From Mucilaginibacter sp. (GTDB taxonomy: Bacteria > Bacteroidota > Bacteroidia > Sphingobacteriales > Sphingobacteriaceae): 64,000 nucleotides of DNA. A program made the translations under genes and the position numbers. The stretch's first letter is position 1; each line of letters begins with the position of its first letter. The notes below the pieces were generated by a model, which saw only the letters and a program-made list of their open reading frames with translations, ran no database searches and was not told where the DNA came from. This document shows positions 27,358 through 34,941 of the stretch, piece by piece. Location: NCBI RefSeq assembly GCF_025359345.1, contig NZ_JANYGQ010000003.1, positions 62,001 to 126,000 of the forward strand, written 5' to 3'.

Positions 27358-27390
27358 GGCCCGGTATTTTTAATGATGCCGGGCCTTTTT
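27358..27390 (+). terminator. Rho-independent terminator after first SDR gene
   Basis: GC-rich 7-bp stem GGCCCGG (27358-27364) / CCGGGCC (27379-27385), 14-nt loop, then five Ts. It separates the SDR gene from the GH127 gene. Confidence 0.85.
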
Positions 27391-27458
27391 GTTAGGTGTG
27401 CTTTTAAGCATTGCGTCTACAATCAAAATTGCTACATTTATTTAAAATATTGCTGGAT

Positions 27459-29276
27459 ATGAAAAAGCTGTTCGCCTTACTGGCTGTTGTCATTGCTAAT
27501 TTGCAATTGTTTGCCCAACCGTGGCAGCCTATCATCTCCAATAAAATAGCCGATAAATATATCCCTGCGCATTACCAGGATATCGGCGGCCTTTTAGGTT
27601 ACCGCATGAATGTGAATTTAGAGAAAAGGTTGCTGCAAATCGACTCCGCGACGTTGCTATCCGGTTTCAGGAAAAGGCCCGGTTCTCAAACCTGGATTGG
27701 CGAACATGTGGGCAAATTCCTGTTCTCGGCGTCAAAAACTTATGCATACACTCATGATGCGCGGATAAAGCATTTAATGGACGATATGGTGCGCAAATAC
27801 ATTGTTTGCCAAATGCCTGACGGGTACCTGGGCACCTACCTGCTAAAAGACCGCTGGACCGAATGGGATGTTTGGGCGCATAAATATGCCATTATCGGCC
27901 TGCTTAATTATTATTCGGTAACCGGCTACAAACCAGCTTTGCAAACTGCGGAAAGAGCCGCCGATTTAATTTGCCGCACTTTTGGCGATGAACCCGGCAA
28001 ACGCGACCTAATGGTTGCCGGCGAGCACAATGGCCTTGCACCGGGCAGCATCCTTGAGTCTATGGTTGATTTGTACCGCTACACCGGCAACAAGCGTTAT
28101 CTCGATTTTTGTAATTACATTTTCAGGGCCTTTGAGCAACCTACCGGACCGAAAATTATCAGTCAGCTTGAGAAGTATGGCGATGTAACCAAGGTAGGAG
28201 ATGCTAAAGCCTATGAAATGTTATCCTGTTTTTTGGGGATATTGAAATATTATAAGCTAACCGGGCAGGAGAAATACCTTACCCTTTTACAGACTGCCTG
28301 GAAAGATATCACCAAAAACAGGCTGTACATCACCGGCACATCAAGCGACAACGAAATCTTCAGGGAGCCGGGCATTTTACGGGCGGAGAATAAGGACAAG
28401 ATGGGTGAGGGGTGTGTTACCGTTACCTGGATACAGTTTAACCTGCAACTGCTTCAAATAACCGGCGAGCCCAAATATGCGGAGGAAATGGAGCGGTCGG
28501 TATACAACCATTTATTGGCCGCAGAGAACCCGCAAACAGGCTGTGTAAGTTACTATACGGCATTGCAAGGCGCCAAGCCCTACCGTTGCGATCAGGGGTT
28601 CTCCTGCTGCCTGTCGAGCGTGCCGCGGGGGATTTCGCTTATTCCGGAAATGATGGGCGGAAAGATCAAAGGCGCGTTTACCGTTTTAATGTATGAAAAC
28701 GGCGAAGCTAAAGCCACTATTCGTACAAAAGATAATGCCAGCATCAATGTTACGTTAAAATCGGAAACTAAATTTCCGCTGGACGGGCGGGTTGATTTTA
28801 TTATAACCACATCAAGGGCGGCCATGTTTACCATAAATTTCCGCGTGCCGGAATGGGCCGAAAATTTTACGGCTAAAACAGGGAATGAGGTATTCCACGG
28901 CAAAAAAGGCCAGTTTTTGGCCATCAACAGAAAGTGGAGCCCGGGCGACCATCTTGCTATAACTTTTGATATGCCGTTGCAGGTTATTCCCGGCGGGATA
29001 TCATATCCGAATTCCGTAGCATTTAAGCGCGGCCCGCAAATATTGGCTGTTGACCAGGGGCTAAATCCCGGCTTAACAACGCTAAGTATTGTTGTATACA
29101 CAAAAACAAATAAACCGTTAATTGATGCGAAAGCAATGTTGCCTTCAGACTGGGACTGGAAAGAGGCGTACAGCATTGAAATGAAGGTCAATAATTCACT
29201 GCGCAAAGTTGTCATGGTGCCGTTTTCAGAGGCTGGGCAAAAATCTGCGGAGATTGCCGTTTGGGTGAATAAATAA
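27459..29276 (+). CDS. Glycoside hydrolase family 127 protein (beta-L-arabinofuranosidase-like)
   Basis: A 605-residue exported enzyme of the DUF1680/GH127 family, whose characterised members cleave beta-L-arabinofuranosides with a zinc-bound cysteine nucleophile. Signal peptide MKKLFALLAVVIANLQLFAQ; the (alpha/alpha)6 barrel runs to about residue 430, then beta-sandwich domains. The metal/catalytic cluster is recognisable: E317-x-C319 (GEGCVT) and the CysCys pair C383-C384 (GFSCCLSSVPRG), though the usual CCPPN-type context is altered to CCLSS. ATG at 27459 gives the signal peptide. It is placed between two AraC/SDR cassettes and near GH105, so plant-polysaccharide use fits. Confidence 0.9.
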   Translation: MKKLFALLAVVIANLQLFAQPWQPIISNKIADKYIPAHYQDIGGLLGYRMNVNLEKRLLQIDSATLLSGFRKRPGSQTWIGEHVGKFLFSASKTYAYTHDARIKHLMDDMVRKYIVCQMPDGYLGTYLLKDRWTEWDVWAHKYAIIGLLNYYSVTGYKPALQTAERAADLICRTFGDEPGKRDLMVAGEHNGLAPGSILESMVDLYRYTGNKRYLDFCNYIFRAFEQPTGPKIISQLEKYGDVTKVGDAKAYEMLSCFLGILKYYKLTGQEKYLTLLQTAWKDITKNRLYITGTSSDNEIFREPGILRAENKDKMGEGCVTVTWIQFNLQLLQITGEPKYAEEMERSVYNHLLAAENPQTGCVSYYTALQGAKPYRCDQGFSCCLSSVPRGISLIPEMMGGKIKGAFTVLMYENGEAKATIRTKDNASINVTLKSETKFPLDGRVDFIITTSRAAMFTINFRVPEWAENFTAKTGNEVFHGKKGQFLAINRKWSPGDHLAITFDMPLQVIPGGISYPNSVAFKRGPQILAVDQGLNPGLTTLSIVVYTKTNKPLIDAKAMLPSDWDWKEAYSIEMKVNNSLRKVVMVPFSEAGQKSAEIAVWVNK

Positions 29277-29519
29277 TGGGCGTTTAGGCAATCAAACGTT
29301 CCGTTTTTGCACGTGGAACACCCGGAACGCTATGAAACATGCTGATTATCAATTGATTCATATTTCGCCGTTATTTGTGCCGGCGCCAACAACCGGTGAT
29401 GTTGTGGTTTGCAGGATACCCTATGCCTGTCAGTCCTTGTCCCGTTTGTCACAAAACAAACGTGGGCAAAGCGATGGGCGCCACTCATCTCCATAAATGT
29501 TGATAGCATTGCTTGTTAG

Positions 29520-29535
29520 TTTGAATTATGTAACT
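29520..29535 (+). promoter_or_regulatory. AraC-cassette box upstream of second AraC gene
   Basis: TTTGAATTATGTAACT matches the cassette box TTTGAATTTTGCAAAC at 12 of 16 positions and sits 23 nt before the ATG at 29543, nearly the same position as the box before the first AraC gene (24 nt). Confidence 0.45.
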
Positions 29536-29542
29536 TTGCATT

Positions 29543-30445
29543 ATGGGACCGACAGAAACACTGGAAGATTTTTATAAGAATAAATTGAATTGGCTGCCTG
29601 AAAACCTTGGTCAGGATATCGGGCATTTTAATGTTTTCAGGAAAGAGGATTTTCAAAAGCACCACAAAGCACCCTTGAAATACAGCCGCCGCGATTTTTA
29701 CAAAATCAGTTTGTTCAGGGGCAAAGCAATTTATCATTATGCCGATAAAAGCATAGAAGTGGATGGTACTTCGCTGCTGTTTTTTAACCCGCAGGTGCCC
29801 TATACAATTGAAGCTCTGACAGACGAAGGCACCGGGTATTTCTGCATTTTTAAAGAATCGTTTTTTACAGAGATGCTACGGAGCAACATGCATGATTTGC
29901 CCATGTTTGCCGTATCAGGCAGGCCGTCGTATTCATTAAATAATGTACAGCAGGAGTATGTAAGCGCAGTGTTTGAGAAAATGCTGGATGAAATTAAATC
30001 AGACTATAAATTTAAATACGACCTGTTGCGTAACTATGTAACCGAACTGATCCATTATGCCCTAAAGGTGTCACCGATCGAAACGCTGTATCAGCATACC
30101 GATGCAAACTCGCGGTTAACTTCTGTTTTTACAGAGCTGCTTGAGCGGCAGTTTCCTATTGAATCACCCTCGCAAAGATTTACCCTGCGATCGGCAAAAG
30201 ATTATGCGGAACAGCTTGCCGTGCATGTTAACCACCTTAACAGGGCCATCAGGCAAACTACAGGTAAAACTACCACCGCCCATATTTTTGAGCGACTTAC
30301 CGGCGAGGCTATAGCCTTGCTAAAACATACCAACTGGAATATATCCGAAATAAGCTACTGCCTGGGCTTTGACGAGCCGGCGCATTTTAATAATTTTTTC
30401 AAAAAACAAACTTCAAATACACCATCTATTTACCGGGTTGTTTGA
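29543..30445 (+). CDS. AraC-family transcriptional regulator (cassette 2)
   Basis: A 300-residue paralog of the regulator at 25512-26417. Shared blocks include LEDFYK, DIGHFNVF, RRDFYKISL, the KYDLLRNYVxELIHY helix, LLERQFPIESP and the HTH stretch LAVHVNHLNRAIRQTTGKTTT. The second HTH has ISEISYCLGFDEPAHFNNFF. Its stop codon TGA lies inside the first box of the operator of the next SDR gene, so gene end and operator are fused. Likely it regulates that SDR. Confidence 0.93.
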   Translation: MGPTETLEDFYKNKLNWLPENLGQDIGHFNVFRKEDFQKHHKAPLKYSRRDFYKISLFRGKAIYHYADKSIEVDGTSLLFFNPQVPYTIEALTDEGTGYFCIFKESFFTEMLRSNMHDLPMFAVSGRPSYSLNNVQQEYVSAVFEKMLDEIKSDYKFKYDLLRNYVTELIHYALKVSPIETLYQHTDANSRLTSVFTELLERQFPIESPSQRFTLRSAKDYAEQLAVHVNHLNRAIRQTTGKTTTAHIFERLTGEAIALLKHTNWNISEISYCLGFDEPAHFNNFFKKQTSNTPSIYRVV

Positions 30446-30504
30446 ATTTTGTAAGTATTGGTTTGAATGATGCAAACGGTTGGCTTTTTGGCACTGTAAT
30501 TTTG
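30441..30504 (+). promoter_or_regulatory. Tandem 21-bp-spaced operator and promoter of the second SDR gene
   Basis: Box 1 TTTGAATTTTGTAAGT (30441-30456) and box 2 TTTGAATGATGCAAAC (30462-30477) are direct repeats exactly 21 bp apart. A perfect TAATTTTG -7 element at 30497-30504 starts 20 nt after box 2, the same geometry as cassette 1. The ATG is at 30510, so the leader would be very short. Confidence 0.65.
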
Positions 30505-30509
30505 TTTTC

Positions 30510-31367
30510 ATGAAAAACACCAATAATAATGAAAACAAAAAAGTATGGTTTATTACAGGCGCATCTAAGGGTTTTGGATTAAGCCTGGTTAAACAACTAC
30601 TGGCCGATGGCCAAAAAGTGGCGGCAACATCAAGGTATGTAGCCAGCCTGGTAAAAGCAACCGGCGAGACATCGGAGAATTTTTTGCCGCTGCATGTCAA
30701 CCTCGCCGACGAAAACAGCGTTGCCGAAGCTATCCAGGCAACTTATAACACATTTAACCGGATTGATGTAGTCATCAACAATGCCGGGTATGGTATCGGC
30801 GGCAGCATTGAAGAATTGACTGATGAGGAGGCCCGCGAGAGTTTTGACATTAATGTATTTGGAACGTTAAACGTAATCCGCGCGGTAATGCCTTTTATGC
30901 GGGCACAGCGTTGGGGGCATATCATCAACATTTCATCTATTGCAGGTATAGCACCAGGAACGGGCTGGGCGCTTTATGCGGCCACCAAATTTGCCGTGAT
31001 TGGCTTATCGGAAGTTTTAGCAGAGGATGTTAAGGAATTTGGGATAAAAGTTACTGTGGTAGCGCCCGGTGCCTTCCGCACTAATTTCCTCGCCGCCGAT
31101 TCACTGGTGCTAACCCAAAGTCCGATTGACGCCTATCAGGACGTTAGAAACACCCATGCAAGATATTTGCAGATGGACGGCCAGCAAATTGGCGACCCTG
31201 AGAAAGCAGCAGCTGCAATGATTAAGATAGCGGATGATGAAAATCCTCCGCTCCACCTACTTTTGGGAGAGGATGCCTACAACAGGGCAATGGCCAAGCT
31301 GCTTGTACTTGATAAGGAATTCAGATTAAACGAAGAATTGTCAAAATCAATGGCTTACCAGGGCTAG
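30510..31367 (+). CDS. SDR-family oxidoreductase (cassette 2)
   Basis: A 285-residue SDR with TGASKGFG (cofactor), NNAGYG, ISSIAG (catalytic Ser) and YAATK (YxxxK), ending in a longer C-terminal tail typical of the 'oxidoreductase' SDR subgroup (DAYQDVRNTHARYLQ). It is not a close copy of the cassette 1 SDR (different length and tail), so the two cassettes share regulators and operators more than enzymes. The start at 30510 is chosen over 30480 because the latter lies upstream of the predicted -7 box. Confidence 0.93.
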   Translation: MKNTNNNENKKVWFITGASKGFGLSLVKQLLADGQKVAATSRYVASLVKATGETSENFLPLHVNLADENSVAEAIQATYNTFNRIDVVINNAGYGIGGSIEELTDEEARESFDINVFGTLNVIRAVMPFMRAQRWGHIINISSIAGIAPGTGWALYAATKFAVIGLSEVLAEDVKEFGIKVTVVAPGAFRTNFLAADSLVLTQSPIDAYQDVRNTHARYLQMDGQQIGDPEKAAAAMIKIADDENPPLHLLLGEDAYNRAMAKLLVLDKEFRLNEELSKSMAYQG

Positions 31368-31391
31368 TGTTATGTCACTCAAAAATTGACG

Positions 31392-31481
31392 GTTAGTCTT
31401 GAGTCGAAAGTCTTAAGTTCTAAGTCTGAAAAAGCAAGAATTCGACTTAGGACTTCCGACCAAAGACTATTGACTTAACAC
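31392..31481. repeat. Heptamer-periodic palindrome, copy 2
   Basis: Left arm 31392-31430 and right arm 31441-31481 are imperfectly complementary and made of 7-mers (for example GTCTTGA, GTCGAAA, GTCTTAA; then AAAGACT, ATTGACT). It follows the second SDR gene and uses the same heptamer vocabulary as copy 1. Confidence 0.75.
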
Positions 31482-31524
31482 TAGTACTATTTTAAAGAAG
31501 GTATTTAATACTTTTGCCTTCACT

Positions 31525-32334
31525 ATGGTAATAAGTATTTTAGGCTGTGGCTGGTACGGTAAGGCGTTGGCAAAAATGTTGTTGGCAAACGGCTTTATTG
31601 TTAAAGGCTCGGCAACATCTGAAGAGAAAGCTGCGCTATTATCAGGCATTGGTATCTTATCTTTCTTAGTCGATTTTAAGGCGGAAAGGCAAACTTATAA
31701 TCCTGATTCTTTTAATTGCGATGTGTTAATTGTTTGCATCCCCCCAAAAACACGCCAGGGTGAGGGTGGTGATTATCTGCCCAAAATAGAGAGAATCATT
31801 AGTGCTGCTAAGAAGCAGGGGGTTAACAAGGTAATTTATATCAGCTCAACAGCCGTTTATGGCGATAACAATACGGAAGTGACCGAGCTAAATCCGCCCG
31901 AACCCGATACCGAAAGTGGAAGAATATTACTTGAAGCCGAAAAGTTGTTTAGCGCCGAGGCTGCTTTTAAAACAACCATTCTTCGTTTTGCTGGCCTTGT
32001 TGGTCCCGGCAGGCATCCCGGACGGTTTTTCGCAGGCAAAACAGACATTCCAAACGGCCTGGCGCCGGTAAATCTTATACACTTAAGCGATTGTGTTGGC
32101 ATTACGACAGCCATTATTAATCAAAATGAATTTGGCCGGGTGTTTAATGGCGTATCACCACATCACCCGGCCAAATCAGCTTTCTATCGCGAAGCATCAC
32201 TGCAGGCGGGGCTTGCCGCCCCTGAATTTATCAATCAACTGGACAGTTGGAAGCTTATCGACAGCCTGAATGTTCCCGGCATTTTGAATTACAACTTTGT
32301 TGTGCCCGATTGGAATAGCTGCACCTTCAATTAA
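31525..32334 (+). CDS. NAD-dependent epimerase/YeeZ-like SDR protein
   Basis: A 269-residue atypical (extended) SDR. The N-terminal Rossmann motif is GCGWYG, with YISSTAVYGD supplying the catalytic Ser/Tyr-like strand and LRFAGLVGPGRHPGRF following. It resembles the YeeZ/NAD-dependent epimerase group, often annotated as SDR-family oxidoreductase, without a known substrate. Its stop is directly adjacent (0 nt) to the stop of the convergent phosphatase gene. Confidence 0.85.
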   Translation: MVISILGCGWYGKALAKMLLANGFIVKGSATSEEKAALLSGIGILSFLVDFKAERQTYNPDSFNCDVLIVCIPPKTRQGEGGDYLPKIERIISAAKKQGVNKVIYISSTAVYGDNNTEVTELNPPEPDTESGRILLEAEKLFSAEAAFKTTILRFAGLVGPGRHPGRFFAGKTDIPNGLAPVNLIHLSDCVGITTAIINQNEFGRVFNGVSPHHPAKSAFYREASLQAGLAAPEFINQLDSWKLIDSLNVPGILNYNFVVPDWNSCTFN

Positions 32335-33129
32335 TTATTGAAAAGTTTTAACCTGCGCTTTTGTTACCGAATCTTTTTGAGCATTGGTATACTTATGGTT
32401 GAAAATAGCGTTTTCCCAATCGCCATAACCGGCATTTGGGATAACGATGTATTTGCTGCCAAACTTTTTCTTCAGTTGTTCGGTGACTTCGTTCCGGCTT
32501 TGCCCGGTAAAGGGCGCATCATACAGGGTGTCAAAATCGGGCAGGTTATCGCCGCAAAGCAACACAATTTCGTGTGTTTTTAGTACTTCAAGCCGGCGTG
32601 TTTGTTTGCTGGATGTGGTCGTTTTTAAAATAAGATGTGTATTGTCGTTATAAGGCAAATTGTATAGTTTAAGATTTTTTGCTGTGCCTGCACGTTCATC
32701 TTCATCTCGATTTGTAATGTAATAAACCGCCACGCCTTTCGACGCTGCGTATTTTAAAAATGACGGCGCGCCCGGCACTGTATCACAAATCCCTTTCGCG
32801 GTCCACTGTTTCCACGTGGTTGCATCAAAGTCCTGGTTGTTGATTGCCCTGCCTGCTGTATAGGGGCTGTTATCAAGCAAGGTTTCATCAATGTCGGTAA
32901 CTACGGCATAAGGTTTTGCATGATGCTTTTTTAACGCCGCATCGAGCCGCAACCGGGCAATATTATAAGCCTGGAAACACAGCGCCTTGTATTCGGCCGC
33001 GCGTTGCTGGTAAAGTGATGCCCATACTTTGCCATTATTTGCTATTGAGGTGGGTGCTGGTTGCCCGTTTTGAGCAAAAACGGAACAAAATGAAAGCATT
33101 AATAATGCGGGTAAGGTTAATTTTTTCAT
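32335..33129 (-). CDS. 5'-nucleotidase, lipoprotein e(P4)-type acid phosphatase (HAD superfamily)
   Basis: A 264-residue exported class C acid phosphatase. The DDDD-phosphatase motif is VTDIDET (D79, D81), with YITNRDEDER (motif II) and LCGDNLPDF (motif III). The signal peptide (MKKLTLPALLMLSFCSVFAQ) looks like a signal peptidase I type, not a lipobox, so unlike Haemophilus e(P4) it is likely soluble in the periplasm. It would dephosphorylate nucleotides or other phosphomonoesters. Confidence 0.92.
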   Translation of the reverse strand: MKKLTLPALLMLSFCSVFAQNGQPAPTSIANNGKVWASLYQQRAAEYKALCFQAYNIARLRLDAALKKHHAKPYAVVTDIDETLLDNSPYTAGRAINNQDFDATTWKQWTAKGICDTVPGAPSFLKYAASKGVAVYYITNRDEDERAGTAKNLKLYNLPYNDNTHLILKTTTSSKQTRRLEVLKTHEIVLLCGDNLPDFDTLYDAPFTGQSRNEVTEQLKKKFGSKYIVIPNAGYGDWENAIFNHKYTNAQKDSVTKAQVKTFQ

Positions 33130-33257
33130 ATGATTTGGTTAAGTATTTGTAAAGATATCATTTCCGGAACTGTTTAAGTCTTTTTATTGCTGTTTTTTAG
33201 GTTGGCATTGGTATAGATATTGTATTACATTGTACGGCAAATTACTTAGCAGGGAGC

Positions 33258-33698
33258 ATGAAAATATATCAGCAAACATTGCAGTTGAAAGAACGCAGAA
33301 GGGGCTTTCACCTTATCACTTCCGAAATTACCCTGGCGCTGCCGCAAATAAGTGATTTAGCTGTTGGTATCTGCCAGGTATTTATTCAACACACGTCGGC
33401 ATCACTAACCATTAATGAAAACGCTGATCCAACCGTACGCCAGGATTTTGAGATGTATTTTAACAAAACCGTACGCGAAAACGACCCTGATTATCGCCAT
33501 GACGACGAAGGACCGGATGATATGCCCGCACATCTGAAAGCTGCCTTGCTGGGGAGTTCGGTAACCATACCTATTCGTAATGGGCGTTTGGCTTTGGGAA
33601 TCTGGCAGGGCATTTATCTTTGCGAGCACCGCAACAATGCCGAGCCGCGTAACCTGGTGGTTACCGCCTGGGGTACCGAAGACCAATCTATTGGGTAA
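33258..33698 (+). CDS. YjbQ/UPF0047 family protein (secondary thiamine-phosphate synthase-like)
   Basis: A 146-residue protein with all YjbQ hallmarks: VFIQHTSASLTINENADP, DYRHDDEGPDDMPAHLKA, and LGIWQGIYLCEHRN. Database name is 'secondary thiamine-phosphate synthase enzyme'; the true cellular role is unclear. Full length, no signal peptide. The toxin-antitoxin pair follows. Confidence 0.95.
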   Translation: MKIYQQTLQLKERRRGFHLITSEITLALPQISDLAVGICQVFIQHTSASLTINENADPTVRQDFEMYFNKTVRENDPDYRHDDEGPDDMPAHLKAALLGSSVTIPIRNGRLALGIWQGIYLCEHRNNAEPRNLVVTAWGTEDQSIG

Positions 33699-33729
33699 AG
33701 TTTTTAATGAATTCCATTGGGAAATTTTA

Positions 33730-33737
33730 TATTTTTG
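33730..33737 (+). promoter_or_regulatory. -7 promoter element of the toxin-antitoxin pair
   Basis: TATTTTTG is a perfect TAnnTTTG match 13 nt before the antitoxin ATG at 33743. No convincing -33 TTTG is found at the expected spacing. Confidence 0.4.
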
Positions 33738-33742
33738 TTAAT

Positions 33743-33952
33743 ATGGAATCGATTCTGATACACCCCGAAAGCGTTGAACAACTAAAAACGGTAAAGGCTG
33801 TTTTGAAAGCGTTAAAAGTGCAGTTTGAGCCTCAATCTAATGTTTTGCCGCCACATGTACTAAAAGGCGTAGAGAAGAGTATTAAACAGTATGAGAATGG
33901 TCAGACTATCTCGTTGCAGGAGTTTACCGAGAAACACTTTTCTAAAAAATGA
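33743..33952 (+). CDS. Antitoxin of a RelE/ParE-type toxin-antitoxin pair
   Basis: A 69-residue acidic/basic mixed helical protein (VEQLKTVKAVLKALKVQFEP, then LQEFTEKHFSKK). Small size, C-terminal amphipathic region and a 4-nt ATGA overlap with the downstream RelE/ParE-like toxin identify it as the antitoxin. It would neutralise the toxin by wrapping it, and may bind its own promoter. I use the ATG at 33743, since a perfect -7 box lies just before it. It resembles the short Bacteroidota antitoxins lacking a clear HTH. Confidence 0.82.
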   Translation: MESILIHPESVEQLKTVKAVLKALKVQFEPQSNVLPPHVLKGVEKSIKQYENGQTISLQEFTEKHFSKK

Positions 33953-34236
33953 CCTTTGAATTAAGGTTTACTCCCGAAGCCGAAGAAACATTTGATTCGC
34001 TGGCGAGTCAACTACAGCAAAGATGGGGCGACACGTACGTCGCTAAATTTGAAGCTAAAGTTTTTAAAGCATTGAAAACGATAGCTGGTGCTCCTTTTCT
34101 ATACCCGGTGGTAGAAGAGACTACGGGAATTAGAAAATGCATCCTTCATAAAAATTGTTCGATGCTTTATATGGTAAACAATCACGATATCGTAATTGCC
34201 TATTTTTGGGATAACCGGCAAGATCCTCTATTTTAA
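33949..34236 (+). CDS. RelE/ParE family toxin
   Basis: A 95-residue toxin of the RelE/ParE fold: LRFTPEAEETFDSLASQL at the N-terminus and the C-terminal strand LYMVNNHDIVIAYFWDNRQDP. RelE members cleave mRNA in the ribosome, ParE members poison gyrase; the sequence alone does not separate these. It overlaps the antitoxin by 4 nt. Intact length suggests a functional module. Confidence 0.88.
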   Translation: MTFELRFTPEAEETFDSLASQLQQRWGDTYVAKFEAKVFKALKTIAGAPFLYPVVEETTGIRKCILHKNCSMLYMVNNHDIVIAYFWDNRQDPLF

Positions 34237-34277
34237 CAAAGTATTAGTCGGGAATTTTCTTTAAATAAAAACTCCAT

Positions 34278-34874
34278 ATGTACAAAATCGTCATTAGCTG
34301 TTTCTGCTTTTGTGCATTATTTACTTCATGCGCCTACGCCCAGGATTCCCTCAAAACCTTCAACTATTCACGAAATAACATCACCACCACAGGTATGACG
34401 GTTTTAGGCAGTTGGGCAATTGCCAATATCGGCGTTGGTGCTGCCGGCTGGGCAAACTCGAAGGGCGGCCAAAATAAATACTTTTACCAGATGACCACCA
34501 TTTGGGGTGCAGCCAACCTGGGTGCCGCAATATTAGGATATACCGGTGCGAAAAATAATGCAGGCAAACAACTCACCGCCGCTGAAAGCCTGAAAGCCCA
34601 ACAGAAAATTGAACGCATTTTTTTAATAAACGGCGGACTTGATTTGGCGTATATCGGCACAGGGATTATTCTTAAAAATCGCGGAGATAACCGCAATTCA
34701 GGCCAGTTAAAGGGTTATGGCTCGTCGCTAATAATCCAGGGTGCGTTTTTGTTGCTGTTTGACGGTACCATGTACAGCACTCACCGGAGCGATGGTAACA
34801 AACTACGCCGGTTTCTGGAAAAGAATCCCATCGGCTTTAACGGCAAAAGTATCGGCATCAATTTAAGCATGTAA
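34278..34874 (+). CDS. Putative membrane protein with signal-like N-terminus, unknown
   Basis: A 198-residue protein: N-terminal signal peptide (ISCFCFCALFTSCAYAQ), then three or four hydrophobic segments (MTVLGSWAIANIGVGAAGWA, TIWGAANLGAAILGYTGA, RIFLINGGLDLAYIGTGIIL, LIIQGAFLLLFDGTMY) with Gly-rich helices. It resembles Bacteroidota-specific small membrane proteins of unknown function (possibly DUF6992, not verified). It sits between the toxin gene and a polysaccharide deacetylase. Confidence 0.72.
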   Translation: MYKIVISCFCFCALFTSCAYAQDSLKTFNYSRNNITTTGMTVLGSWAIANIGVGAAGWANSKGGQNKYFYQMTTIWGAANLGAAILGYTGAKNNAGKQLTAAESLKAQQKIERIFLINGGLDLAYIGTGIILKNRGDNRNSGQLKGYGSSLIIQGAFLLLFDGTMYSTHRSDGNKLRRFLEKNPIGFNGKSIGINLSM

Positions 34875-34941
34875 CGATCTGCACAATTGTAATATTTGTG
34901 CTAATGTTTTCAACCTGTTGTAATTCGGTTAAATTTGAGTT

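Noticed and set aside
29297-29329. 7-bp stem (CGTTCCG/CGGAACG) after the GH127 gene as a terminator
   Set aside because: The loop is long (19 nt) and no T-run follows; could be chance.
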